Origin: Delphinus delphis
Lineage: Eukaryota > Chordata > Mammalia > Artiodactyla > Delphinidae
DNA: 64,000 nt
Direction: 5' to 3'
Assembly (NCBI RefSeq): GCF_949987515.2
Contig: NC_082693.1
Span: 23,174,304 to 23,238,303 of the forward strand
Part shown: in pieces, positions 49,177-60,104 of the stretch
How the letters are laid out: every line of letters begins with the position of its first letter
Position numbering within the stretch: the stretch's first letter is position 1
Position numbers and translations under genes: made by a program
The notes under the pieces: generated by a model
What the model saw: the letters and a program-made list of their open reading frames with translations, nothing else
Told to the model about the DNA's origin: nothing
Databases searched by the model: none

Positions 49177-49439
49177 ATTTTTCTGTCATCTCTTTTTTTT
49201 TGATGGGTGGGATCGTGTTTCTGTCTTACTGGTTGTTTGGCCTGAGGCTTCTAGCACTGGAGTTTGTAAGCTGTTTGGTAGAGCTGGGTCTTGGTGCTGA
49301 GATGAGGACCTCCGGGAGACCTCAATCTGATGAATAATCACTGGGGTCTGATGTTCCCTGTTAGTCCAGTGGTTTGGACTCAGACCTCCCACTGCAGGAC
49401 CTCAGACCTGATCCCCGGCTCATGAACCAAGATCTCACA

Positions 49440-49660
49440 AGCCACATGGAACAGCAAAACAAAAACAAGAGAAAAGAAAAAAGAAAAAGGAAAAAAAGAT
49501 CAGAACAATAATAAAGAGTAAAAAAATAAAATAAGATTAGAAAACTAACAGATATGTTAGAAGAATAAAAAATTAAAAATATAGATGGAACAACAAGTGG
49601 AAGGTAAAACAGAAACACAATAGTAAAAAAAAAAGGAGAAAAAAGAAAAGGCCAGAGAAA
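49440..49660. repeat. A-rich tract in L1 copy C 5' UTR
   Basis: Almost pure A with scattered G/T on the plus strand, so T-rich on the element's sense strand. It lies between ORF1 and the GC-rich promoter part. Copy A2 has a comparable tract at 5307-5420. Confidence 0.85.
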
Positions 49661-49833
49661 ACCTTGGCTGTGTGGGGTGGGGCTTAGGCAGGGTTGGGGT
49701 TTAGGTCGTGGGCAGTATCTATGATTAGTACCCATAGGGCTGAAAAAGACCCTGGTATGGGTGGGGGATGGGACTTAAGCTCATCACAGCAGGAGTGCCT
49801 CTGGCCTTGGAGGGAGGAAGACCAGGTCCAGGA

Positions 49834-50330
49834 CCCCAGCAGGCTCATTGGGCCCAAGTGGGCGGGGGAAACGCTAGGCGCGTCACCCCCCATCCTCCTA
49901 TCCTGCAGGGCCCCTCTCCATTGGCCTCTCTTTTTCTCCACCCCCCATTCCCTCCTATGACCCTAGGACCCACACGGCTGGCAGGGGCCCCAGAAGACAG
50001 GGGACCAGACCCGGAAGCCCAACAGGATTCCTGGGACCTGGTGCATGGGAGGAATGCCAGCCACGCCTTCCCTGATCCTCCTGTCCTGGAGGGTTCCCCA
50101 CCCCCACCCCACATCCGCCTCTCCTCCTCTTCCCCCCTTCTCCCTCCCTCCCATGCCCATAGGACCCAGGAGTCTGGAGGGGACCCAGGAAAATGGAGGA
50201 CTGGCCGGGAGCCCAGCAGGCTTCCCGGGGCCGATTGGGCAGGGGAAAGACTAGACGCACTCCCCCCCATCCTCCAAGCCCCCCAGGGTCCCTCCAGGCA
50301 TGGGAACCCCTCCCCCCTCCCAGCTACCTT
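49834..50330 (-). repeat. Tandem monomer-like units in the L1 copy C 5' UTR
   Basis: Three units of about 180-195 bp begin at about 49834, 50016 and 50210 (plus-strand coordinates). Each begins with a variant of '(c/a)gccc(a)gcagg' and passes through a 'cc(at)cctcc' block; the first two then run through a C/T-rich stretch to '(t)aggaccca'. The first and third share 'gggcggggg/ggcagggg-aaa-gctag/actag-cgc' and 'ccccatcctcc'; the middle one is more diverged. A partial unit may precede the first. Seen by eye; no alignment was run. Confidence 0.7.
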
Positions 50331-50498
50331 TTACGGGTGCCGGTCCCATCCGGCCTCCACTTCTCCTCCCCCCTCACTCCCCTCACATCCTACCCGGTCG
50401 CTCGGGGGTTCCTTCCATCTCCTTGGGTGTCAAGGTCCCCCACCAGCGTCTGGCAGGTGCCCTAGTTGTGGGGAGATGTGAACTCCACATCCTCCCCT

Positions 50499-50510
50499 GC
50501 CGCCATCTTG
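50499..50510 (-). promoter_or_regulatory. YY1-like motif at L1 5' end (copy C)
   Basis: CAAGATGGCGGC on the minus strand, 11 bases from the element's 5' end at 50521. It matches the YY1 consensus and lies where human L1 has its YY1 site. Function is inferred. Confidence 0.6.
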
Positions 50511-50529
50511 ACTCCACCCCCAGTAGTAA

Positions 50530-51530
50530 TTCTTAACATTTTTGATGTATCCTTCTAGAAAACTTTGTGAACATAAAAGTATACATATATTCACTCATTA
50601 TGGACAATGCTACATGCATTGTTCTATAACTTGCTTTATTCACTTAATATATAACTTGGACATCTTTGCATAGTGATATATATAGATACACTTAAAATTT
50701 TAAAAAGTATGAAATATTTTATTGTATGGATATAGCATACTATATTTAACCAGTAACATTCATTTTGAGTTTTTGTTCTTATAGTTTCTCTATTAACATC
50801 TTTTTTTTGTGTGTGTGTGGTATGTGGGCCTCTCACTGTTGTGGCCTCTTCCGTTGTGTAGCACAGGCTCTGGACACGTAGGCTCAGTGGCCATGGCTCC
50901 TGGGCCCAGCCGCTCCGTGGCATGTGGGATCTTCCTGGACCGGGGCATGAACCCACGTCCCCTGCATCGGCAGGCAGACTCTTAACCACTGTGCCACCAG
51001 GGAAGCCCTGTGAACATCTTTGTACATATATTTTTGAACCTTTGTGTAATAGGTGCCTTAAGGTAAATTCCTAGAAGTAGGATTGTTGTTATAGAGTTTA
51101 TGTATATAACATTTTTATTTATATTGCCAAACTACCCTCCAAGACATTATATCAAATTATACCTAACCAGTAATGCAAAGAAAATGTCAGTTTTTCCCAA
51201 CTGTTGCCAACATTGGGTATCATTAAATGCTTAATCTTTGCCAATCTATTGGATTAAAAAAACAGTACTTTATTAATTTAATTTGTAACCTGGAATTGTG
51301 ATTATGGTTGGACATTGGGCATTTTTGTTGTGTTTGTTGGTCCTTTTATATCTCCTTCAGAGATCTGTCTGACCATTTATTTGCCCATTTTTCTATTAGG
51401 TTGTGTTTTGATTCAGAAGGGCTATTTATATATAAAGGATACAATTATTAATCCTTTGTCATAAATATTGCAAATAATTTTTGGTTATATTTATAGTATT
51501 TTTATATGAACAATTTATTATTTTATTTTT
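50530..51530 (-). mobile_element. Old L1M fragment, interrupted by a SINE
   Basis: Diverged antisense L1M ('ttaacatttttgatgtatccttctag ... ttcccaactgttgccaacattgggtatcatt ... gcccatttttctattaggttg ... ttaatcctttgtcataaatattgcaaat'). Confidence 0.7.
50804..51012 (-). repeat. Short CHR-type (cetacean) SINE
   Basis: Duplication AACATCTTT at 50795-50803 and 51013-51021. The tail is unusual: a short T-run followed by (GT)5 before the body. Confidence 0.93.
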
Positions 51531-51574
51531 TTAAATTTATTTTTTAGGTAGTAAAATTATCATTTTCTTTTTCT

Positions 51575-51835
51575 TTTTTAAAACTTTAAAAAATTGAAGT
51601 ATAGTTAATTTACAACGTTAAGTTATCTTCAGGTGTACGACAAAGTGATTCCACATATATATGTATATATAAACAAATGAATATGTATATATTCTTTTTT
51701 AGATTCTTTTCCATTATAGGTTCTTACAGGACATTGAATATACTTCCCTGTGCTATATAGCAGGTCCTTGTTGTTTATCTAATTTATACATAGCAGTGTG
51801 TGTATGTTAATCCCAAACTCCTAATTTATCATTCT
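51575..51835 (-). mobile_element. L1 3'-end fragment
   Basis: 'aaaattgaagtatagttaatttacaacg ... cttccctgtgctatatagcaggtccttgttg ... ttaatcccaaactcctaa' is an antisense L1 3' UTR, cut before ORF2. Confidence 0.85.
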
Positions 51836-52363
51836 TTTTCTTTATGGCTTTTGAAGTTTGTGATGTGCTTATTTTACTCAAGAGTTAAAGACTATTTAAT
51901 CATGTTTTTATCTAATTCTTTATGGTATTATTATTTATACTTAAATCCTTATCTATAAAATGGGAGTTATACTAGAATGTAGGTTATAAGTTTGTATGAA
52001 GGTCGGTGGCATAGGGAGAAGAACATTTTTATCTGGTACATTCTTGCTTGTTTTAAAACTTTTTAAAGGAGAATATTAATTAATTCTGTAAAGTAAGTAG
52101 ATATAAAATACACTTATTAATAAAGTTATGAATTACTATATATTAAATTTATAATTGACACATAACTCTCACTAAATTATCTCATAGTTTCTAATAAATT
52201 TTGAGTTCCTCTTTTGGTTTTTCTAAATTTAGAGTCATGTCATCTGCAAATAATCCCTCTTATCTTTTAAACTGAAAATCTTTCAAATTGAATGGTTAAT
52301 ACCTAGTAAACAATGCTAAATAATAATATGATAGACAGTTTTTCACTTGATAGTAAATGCTTA
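51836..52363. other. AT-rich sequence, nothing clear
   Basis: No gene. 'gagtcatgtcatctgcaaataatccc' at 52232-52257 hints at an old L1 RT (FADD region) fragment. Confidence 0.4.
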
Positions 52364-55255
52364 TTTTTTTTTTATCTTCCTAAAGGTCATTTTATTATAA
52401 AACCATAAATACAACACTGACATGAAATCATTTAAGCAACTGATCCTCTCTAACCATTAAAAGGATGTCTTTTTGACTTGGCATCAACCAACTGGGAAAT
52501 AACGTTGCAAGAATTTGGCGGATAGGGGGTGCTGAATTCTGGGCGGGGGATTTGGCAATTTAAGGAACCAAGTGGAACCTTCCTCTTCTCCCTGGGAATG
52601 CCCCACTTTTGGACTAGAACAGACAGGTAAAAACAGCAACATTTAAACAGCTCAGTTTTAAATTTTATTACTTTGTAAAAATCTTTTTTTTTTTTTTTCT
52701 GTTCCTTTCCTCCATTTGACATTAGTAAAAGTTTTAAACACCACAAAACTGATTTGGCTGTAAATGGAGAAACGGTACCAAAACGAAATGAAACCAAAAA
52801 TCCAAAGGACAAACTGAAAAGCCTAAATAAACCCTCAAGTTTGGTCTCGGGGATTTACATATCACAAGAACTGTCAACTCAACCCCCATGCAATGTGACT
52901 CCTTGAAGAACTGTTGGGTCCACACCAAGACACAGGAGACCGCAAACAATGTCTTTTGTTAATAAACACAGCAAGGGTAACCTTAGGTAACTTTTTAAAA
53001 AATACAGTACATGGTACACAGGGTCCCAAGATAACCCTGCATAAACCCCTTGTGGAGACTTGAGCCAAAGCACTGGCTGTTTATAGAAATACTGTGCTGC
53101 TACAAAAGTATAAATTCATGCTACCGGTTTTAAGAAATATTAAACACATAAAACTTATAAGGATTAAGAAAAATATTCATTAATACCTGTAGAAAACTCT
53201 GGCCTAAAAAAGATATTTTTTTGTGTTTGTTTTTTGTGTAAATTTTTTTTTTGTATTTTTTTAAGATGAGTTTCTTGCACTCAAAGAGAGGGACACAGTC
53301 AGCTGTGCCTATGGTATCGCCTAGAACGTCTTAACTACTGAGAAAGGCTGGGGGTGCACACGCATGGGTACTGAGTGCGGCCTGGGAGGGAGGGGCCACA
53401 AAGGCTTTCTCAAGATTTACCTGATGTGAAAGAATCACTGACACGAAGTTACAGGGAAAAGAAAAAGGTAGGATCATCACAAAACAACTGAAAATAATTC
53501 ATGCTTTTTAAAAAATATCTCTGCTTCGGGTGGTTGTACAAAATGATTTCCTGATGTTTGGCATCTGAATGGCCCTGGACGCACTGCCTGGTGGGTCTGG
53601 GAGCCCCCAGCCCCGCAGGTCCCTCTGTCTCCAGCCCCCTGCCAGTCCACGAGCTCGCTCACCGCTTTGGGACCTGGCCACCCTGGCTGGGTGAGAGGGA
53701 AGGGTCCCAGGCAGGGACCCGCTGGCACTTGGGTTGTGGGAGGAGCCCCCCTTCTGGCTGGTCTCAGACCCCATGGTCTCTTGCCAACCTGGACTTCAGG
53801 AAATGCCGCAGGGATCCCAGGTCCCTGAGGTTGCAGACAAGGCTGGGCTGTGCCCCTTTAAGGAAGTTTGGTTCGAAGAGTCAAGGTGCCTGGTGGGACG
53901 TGTGGGTGGGGAGGCCCCCAATGGGTCCTGATACTGACACCCAGCTGCAAACTCAGCAAATCCTTCTCTGTGCAGCAGTTGAACCTTTAAAGCATCGCCT
54001 GTGGTGGTGGAGGGGCATGAATATAACAAACAGCAACCGGATGCCCTTCATCCTCATCAAAGCAGGAGCAGGTGCCTCTTCGCACAGAAACTACAGGGCC
54101 GCTCCAGTGAACGGCGGGGCTCCACTGACCACGATCCTCAAACACAAAGGAGAGAGGAAGAAAAACAACAACAACAACAAAATTCTCCACAAAACCCTGA
54201 AAAGGGGAAACCGGGCTGGAAACCGAAGAGGGAAAACACTGTGTCATTGGTTCACCATAACTGGCCTAGCAAACATTAGCCACAGTGAGGAGGGGGCAGG
54301 CCCCTTCCCAGTTATCCCACTGGCCCGGCTGGATACAGGGGGCTGAGGCGGGGCTGGCAGGGCTGAGACAGGAGCCCCCACCCACTGTCTGCAGAGGACA
54401 GTCTGAGCCTTACTTAGCCTCTGGGTTTTATCTAAACCAGCAGCCTTTCCAGAAGCCCTCCCTCAGGTATATCCCAGGGACAGAGGTGCTGCCGCTGTGA
54501 CCAAGGCAAGGGCAGAGCTATGAACTCGCCCGGCTCAGTGGGCAGGAGGAGACTGCCAGCCGTGCTTTGGGTGCCTCCTCTTCCCGCCTCTGCAAGCACA
54601 TTCATCGTCATGGCAACATCCAGGTACTGCCCCCTTCTGGGCCATTTCTCACAGGACCTCCCTTCTCCATCCGCATCTCAGGTTAATTCCAAACCTTTCT
54701 TGTGAATCTGTGGCCCCAAGGAATGCATGATGCATCCCTGACAGCTCTTCAGATGCCCACCTTCCAAAGAGTCTAGCCCAAGTCCAGGCGCAAGCCTAGA
54801 GGACCCCTAAAGACAGAGGGTCTGCTTCACAGTAGAAGACACGCCTGCCTCCAGATGGTAGTTAGAAACAAGGAAACAAAACAGAGGGGCCACTGGACAA
54901 AGCTCATTCATGGCAGCACTTCATCTCGGGGTTCACGGCGTAGAAAGCCACCTGCTGTGTCCACAGGTGAGGACACTTTGCCACCAACCCGCCTGACAGC
55001 CTTATGCTTGGCATTCGAGGTTTGGCTCTTGGCTGGGAAAAGGGTGCTGAGGTTTCCTGATGAGGAGACGGCAGTCCAATGACACTGTTGAGAAGTTCTG
55101 CATCTCCAGATTTTTGGGGAGGACTTTTTTTGACACAAGCTCTGTAGGCTGGCAAGCGTCTTTTTCAGTTTGCTCTTTTCTCTCCTGCGCTTTTGAGAAA
55201 CACCAGAGTAACTGGTTATTTAAGCATGATTCTGGCTCCTTATTTGAAGCACACA
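52364..55255 (-). pseudogene. mRNA 3'-UTR-like block, probable truncated processed retrocopy of an unidentified gene
   Basis: Read on the minus strand, the block runs from GC-rich, CpG-containing text (54900-53500) into AT-rich UTR-like text and ends at AATAAA (52391-52396), 17 nt, then A10 (52364-52373). A genomic A-run directly at a cleavage site suggests reverse-transcribed poly(A). No intron-like breaks and no convincing conserved reading frame were found. Possible coding remnants exist at 55155-54904 (83 codons, ending 'AVNPEMKCCHE'), but no family is recognised. The right limit is only approximate; old L1M-like sequence begins at about 55265. No target-site duplication was found by eye. 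Alternative: the true last exon of a minus-strand gene whose other exons lie beyond the window. Confidence 0.5.
52391..52396 (-). terminator. AATAAA polyadenylation signal of the 3'-UTR-like block
   Basis: AATAAA on the minus strand, 17 nt upstream of an A10 run. Spacing is in the normal range for mammalian cleavage. Confidence 0.65.
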
Positions 55256-55264
55256 CACATATGT

Positions 55265-55495
55265 AAAGAATTTTTCTTATAACATTTTTTTGAAAAGTTA
55301 ACACATGCCAATGGTACAGAAAAACAAAAGAGTAAATAGTGCAAATAACTTTTCTTATACCTCTTTCCCTCATCCACGTAGTTCTCCTTTTGGAGGCAGC
55401 CATTTCATTGTTATGAAAAAAGAAACAACTTTTTTCATACTGTCTCAGAGTCATACTAGGCATCTATAAATATGTATATAAATACGTATGTAAAT
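55265..55495 (-). repeat. Probable old L1M fragment
   Basis: 'aaaagttaacacatgccaatgg ... cttatacctctttccctcatccacgtag ... ggaggcagccatttcattg' resembles antisense L1M internal sequence. The minus-strand frame 55463-55002 starts in it and is therefore not a clean gene. Confidence 0.5.
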
Positions 55496-55509
55496 ATAGT
55501 AGAATTCTT

Positions 55510-55634
55510 TTTTTTTTTTTTTGGCCGCACTGTGTGGCTTGTGGGATCTTAGTTCCCCGACCAAGGATGGAACCTGGTCCAATGGCAGTGAAAGTACCAA
55601 GTCTTAACCACTGGACTGCCAGACAATTCCCCAG
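55510..55634 (-). repeat. Short tRNA-derived SINE (older)
   Basis: T-run, 'ggccgcactgtgtggcttgtgggatcttagttcccc' and a diverged head. Perfect 14-bp duplication ATAGTAGAATTCTT at 55496-55509 and 55635-55648. Confidence 0.93.
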
Positions 55635-55699
55635 ATAGTAGAATTCTTATTCAAGCAGATCTTTTCTTTCTTCTACATTGTGGGCTATAGAGACCATAA

Positions 55700-56860
55700 G
55701 GCATTTACCAGAATGTTAGTTAAAAGAAAGATATGAGATTCCTGTGTAATCATTTTTTAGAACATAATTCTTTATTGTTTTATCAGTTAGTCTGTCATGT
55801 GGTTGTCACTGTACCATTGAAATTCACTTTTTTTTTTTTCAGTCTGGCAGAAACAGTAGCTACACATGTGTGCCCTTTCCTTGGCCACATATTTTCTAGC
55901 CTAATGTGTCCTGGTTGTTTGCTGTCCCTAGCATACAACATTCATTCTGGGATTTACCTTCACCATCATTCTAGAGGTTTCCTTTGCCTTTCTAGTATGG
56001 GTTCTTCTGTTTTCTGTGCTCCATGTGTATCTTTTCTTTGTTAATTTTGGTAGAACACAATTTCGAAGACCATCCTGAAAAAGCTTATGAGAAAAAGTAA
56101 AATTTTTGAGTTCTCGCATCTGAAAAAATATTCTTTACTCCGTGCTTCCATTTGATTGATAGTTCACCTGTGTATGGGCTAAAGTTATTTTCCTTCAGAA
56201 TTTTGGAGGCCTTACTTCCATGTCTTATTGTATCAGTGTTGTTGCTACGAATTCAAAGCCATTTTGACTTCTTATCCCTTGTAGTTTGTCTTTGAAAAAA
56301 AATCTCTGGAATCTTTTAGAAATTTCTTTTTGTCCTCAATATTCAGAAATTTTACCACACTGTACCTTGGTGTGGATCTATTTTGCCCATTCTGCTGGGC
56401 ATTTAATGAATTCATTTAATCTGCAAACTCATGTCTGTCTCATCTGGGAGATTTTCTCTAATTATTTTATTGTTATTTTCCTCTCCCCTAATTTCTCTAT
56501 TTCTTTCCCTTCTGAATATTCTTTTTTGTTTGTTTTTTTTGTTTTTTTTGGGTTTTTTTGTTTTTTGTGGTACGCGGGCCTCTCACTGCTGTGGCCTCTC
56601 CCGTTGTGGAGCACAGCCTCCGGACGCGCATGCTCAGCGGTCATGGCTCACGGGCCCAGCCGCTCCGTGCCATGTGGGATCTTCCCGGACCGGGGCACGA
56701 ACCCGTGTCCCCTGCATTGGCAGGTGGACTCTCAACCACTGCGCCACCAGGGAAGCCCTCTTTTTCTTTTTCTTTAAAGATTACCCTTTTCATTCATTAT
56801 GGATGCAAGATCATTGATCTCGCTGGGGATAATAATGATAGATCTTTGAATATTAAAAAA
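55700..56860 (-). mobile_element. Old L1M ORF1 region, interrupted by a SINE
   Basis: At about 56100-56520 the plus strand shows 'ggaggccttacttccatgtcttattgtatcagtgttgttg' and 'aaattttaccacactgtaccttggtgtggatctatttt', the antisense of old L1M ORF1. It continues after the SINE to about 56860. The first part (55700-56100) is less certain. Confidence 0.6.
56521..56758 (-). repeat. Short CHR-type (cetacean) SINE
   Basis: Body 'gtggtacgcgggcctctcactgctgtggcc' and head ending gaagccc. The tail is a degenerate T/G mixture of about 45 bp. No clean duplication; both flanks are T-rich. Confidence 0.93.
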
Positions 56861-58490
56861 AAATCTTAGTCTCTTTTTCCCAACTTGTTATTTTTTTCTT
56901 CTCTTAGTTTTTATTTTCAATGTTAGAAGTCAGATATTTCATAATAGTAGCCTATCTATTCATGATTAAGAGTGAGGGATTAAAAAACTATTTAGAACTT
57001 CTGAGCATATGGGTGGGGTTTATTGACATTGAGTTTCACTATTAGGGTAGTCAGGCCATTGTTGAGGAACTTGGATGTTATCTTGGACTTTGCCAGTTTT
57101 GCCAGGGAAGAATCTTAATCTCCTGCCTGGAAGGTAGAGGACAGGCTACAAGCCTTCTGGAAACTATGTTGGGACTGGGGTAGGGCCAGTAATGTCAGTA
57201 TTTGGCATTCAATATGCTTAAGTCAATTTAGCCCTCTAATTTTACTATGATAGCTCACTGTTCAACTGTACTCCCCAGTTGAGAAATCTTTATTTTACCC
57301 TCTTCAGAGATTAAATCTCAAGACTTCTAAGAAGGAGATGGAACACTCATCCAACAGCTTGGAGTGGAAGACGGGATTTAAGAATTTAATTGCTTTTCAA
57401 AGAATTTTCATTCAATCCTCCTTGCTGCTCCCCCTTTCCCATCATTAACTTTCAATCCAATTCCAGGAGGAATGAGTGATATTAGTTCTTGAGCTTTTAA
57501 AGAACTCTGTGTTGTGAATAAAATTGTTTCTCAGGAGGTTTCTTCCTTGATGACAGCAAGGAAGGTGATGGGGTGGCCAGGAAAATCACACTGGAAAGGA
57601 GGTGGGCATTGCCTACATCTTTCCTAGGTGTCTCAAGGTATCAATTTGACCCAGTGGTTTGTTTATTCAGCTTCCCACATTTCCCACTTAGGGTTTGGCT
57701 ATCTTTAGTCTGCTGAGTGAGATACCATTAATCTATTTGGTTTCTGGATTCTAACTTATTTTTCCTATGTACCAATTTATTTACCTCCCTACATTTGTTC
57801 ATCTCCACCTGCCACCTGGGCTTCATCCATTTGCTCAATGGGGAGCCCTTGTGGCTACCACTGTCACCTTGTCTCCTAACACTGCCGACTGTCTAAGCCT
57901 GCTTTGGCTGAAGATCAGGCTTTGGCACAATCACCCTTGTCCCTGCTGCCATTGCTCCAGAGATGTTCTTATTCTTCCTGATTCAGAGGAGATATAGGGC
58001 TTCAGAGTACAGGATCTCACTTCCTCAGCTGCTGTTCTGGCAGGGCTGGGTAACAGAGCCTAGAAATGTGGGTGGGTGGGGGAGGGAACATTAACGCTCT
58101 TGTGGCTGACTTGGACCCAGTGAGAGACATAAGATGGGAAAGAGGAGCTGTTCCTAGGAACAATGGTGCCCTCAGTCCTCTCTCGATATGTCCTATGTGA
58201 TGATGCAATTGGTTGTGCTTTCTTGTGAAGCTGTGACCAGTTTGGCAATGCACCATCTTGCATTTATTTCCCCCTTACCTGCCTTGCTTACTCTTGTGAC
58301 TTAAGGATTATATCCCTCAATAATGTGCTAGTAAGCTTTGCCTTGGGCTCTGTTTTCCAAGGATCACTGGCTGAGACACCATATTGGTGGTTTGTGTAAA
58401 AAACAAAGCAAGAACAAAAAATCTTTTGGGGAGGAGCAAAATAAAGTATGCTAACTTAATTCTGCAACCTTAAAACTAAACCTCTGAGAC
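56861..58490. other. Single-copy sequence, no gene seen
   Basis: 1.6 kb without recognisable repeats or genes; frames are below 80 codons. GGGT-rich stretch at 58070-58086. Confidence 0.45.

Positions 58491-58533
<43 letters not shown>
58491..58533. repeat. (TA)n microsatellite
   Basis: About 20 TA units with one slip at its left end. Confidence 0.97.
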
Positions 58534-58535
<2 letters not shown>

Positions 58536-58694
58536 CAGGTTTGTTGGGAGAGTTATTTTGTAAAAATATTTTTAAAAGTTATTTTTTATCAGTGATGAAT
58601 GTTGAATTTTACAAAATACTTTTGTGGCATATTATAGCAGTAATGTTTTTCTCTATTTAATTATATAAATAGATTAGTTATGTGATAGTATTTG

Positions 58695-58800
58695 CAGGTG
58701 ATCAGATCATGAGGGCAGAGCCCTTACAAATGGGATTAGTGCCCTTGTAAAGGAGACCCCAGAGAGCTCCCTTACTCCCTTCTGCCATGTGAGGACACAG
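58695..58800 (+). repeat. MaLR-type LTR fragment, cut by the assembly gap
   Basis: 'gtgatcagatcatgagggcagagccc ... gggattagtgcccttgtaaaggag ... ctgccatgtgaggacacag' is typical of an old mammalian MaLR-type LTR. The repeat runs directly into the unknown bases, so its 3' half is not visible. Confidence 0.65.
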
Positions 58801-59000
58801 NNNNNNNNNNNNNNNNNNNNNNNNNNNNNNNNNNNNNNNNNNNNNNNNNNNNNNNNNNNNNNNNNNNNNNNNNNNNNNNNNNNNNNNNNNNNNNNNNNNN
58901 NNNNNNNNNNNNNNNNNNNNNNNNNNNNNNNNNNNNNNNNNNNNNNNNNNNNNNNNNNNNNNNNNNNNNNNNNNNNNNNNNNNNNNNNNNNNNNNNNNNN
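58801..59000. other. Assembly gap (200 N)
   Basis: Exactly 200 unknown bases. A round number suggests a placeholder or estimated size. Frames reported across it are meaningless. Confidence 0.99.
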
Positions 59001-59269
59001 CAAACCCAAAACCCACTGGCAGAAGGAGAAGTTGGATTACTATGAGGAAGGTACATGCAATTACTTCAGTGATACACAACACTGGCTCCTACAATGGGAA
59101 AGAGGAATACCTACCCAGGTCTTTCAAGGGCTGTAGATATAGAGTCCAAGTTGACACTGATACCTGGGTACCACCTCCATCATGGGAACCCCCTCCAACC
59201 CCCTGACCATGTAAAAGTGAAAACCAGAGTGCAGGGTTCCAGAGACATGGCTCAGTGGGGAGAAGAGAG

Positions 59270-59470
59270 GCCAAAGAATCAGAGGACCATGGCTGGGCCC
59301 CAAACTAAAACCTCCTGGTTGTGTGATATTGGGAAGTGACCTCTCTTGGCTTCTGTTTCTTTACCTATAAAAGAAGGTGAATTATTCTTGCCTGGCCCAT
59401 CTTACGGAATTTTTGAGACATCAAATGATATAATTAAGGTAACAGTGTTTTGTAACTGCCAAGTGCAACC
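59270..59470 (+). repeat. MIR SINE fragment (sense)
   Basis: 'cctggttgtgtgatattgggaagtgacctctcttggcttctgtttctttacctataaaa' follows the MIR core. Confidence 0.75.
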
Positions 59471-59488
59471 CAAATGGAAGTTTTTTTT

Positions 59489-59831
59489 AAAAATAAATTT
59501 ATTTATTTTTGGTTGTGTTGGGTCTTCATTGCTGTGTGCGGGCTTTCTCTAGTTGTGGCGAGTGGGGACTACTCTTCGTTGCTGTGCGTGGGCTTCTCAT
59601 TGCAGTGGCTTCTCGTGTTGCGGAACATGGGCTCTAGGCACGCAGGCTTCAGTAGTTGTGGCTCGCGGGCTCATTAGTTGTGGTTTGCGGGTTCTAGAGC
59701 ACAGGCTCAGTAGCTGTGGCACACGGGCTTAGTTGCTCTGCGGCATGTGGGATCTTCCCGGACCAGGGATCGAACCCGTGTCCCCTGCATTGGCAGGTGG
59801 ATTCTTAACCACTGCACCACCAGGGAAGTCC
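59489..59831 (-). repeat. Long CHR-type SINE
   Basis: Duplication TGGAAGTTTTTTTT at 59475-59488 and 59832-59845. Body 'ggttgtgttgggtcttcattgctgtg', head 'gatcgaacccgtgtcccctgcattgg'. Inserted at the 3' end of a MIR. Confidence 0.95.
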
Positions 59832-60104
59832 TGGAAGTTTTTTTTTTTTTTTTTTTTTTTATCATTACCTCCCATTATGTTACTTGTCCTGGAAATACAA
59901 CTGAATCATTTTTGCTGTTGTTCTATCTATTTAATGTTATTTAATATGAGCTAATCTTAGGAGTGGTTAAGAAGTAGGTAAGTCAAACATTATACTCCAT
60001 TCTCCATCTTAAAACACCAACAATCTAATGCACTTTTTAAAAAATCCTTGTATGTGGCTGTTGGTTGAATTCTTCTCCAGTGTTTAAATTGATATGTTTT
60101 CTAC

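Larger units (their letters stand above)
42142..50521 (-). mobile_element. End-to-end L1 retrotransposon copy C with nested insertions
   Basis: Minus-strand L1 from a T16 tail (42142-42157) to a 5' end at 50521. After subtracting nested L1 D (about 1.47 kb with one TSD) and two SINEs (about 0.6 kb), about 6.3 kb remains, the usual length of a complete L1. Order from the right: GC-rich repeated 5' UTR (about 49660-50521), A-rich tract (49440-49660 on the plus strand), ORF1 (about 49176-48315), ORF2 (ATG 48250-48252 to about 42650), 3' UTR. Both ORFs are broken. No clear outer TSD could be seen by eye. Confidence 0.92.

Noticed and set aside
53558..54346. 262-codon plus-strand frame, the longest in the window
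   Set aside because: It lies antisense to the 3'-UTR-like block, is GC-driven, includes an (AAC)n-encoded Asn run, and has no recognisable domain.
55002..55463. 153-codon minus-strand frame
   Set aside because: It begins inside old L1M-like DNA and runs into the UTR-like block, so it spans two unrelated sequences.
58702..59136. Frames of 94-126 codons across 58801-59000
   Set aside because: They consist mainly of unknown bases.
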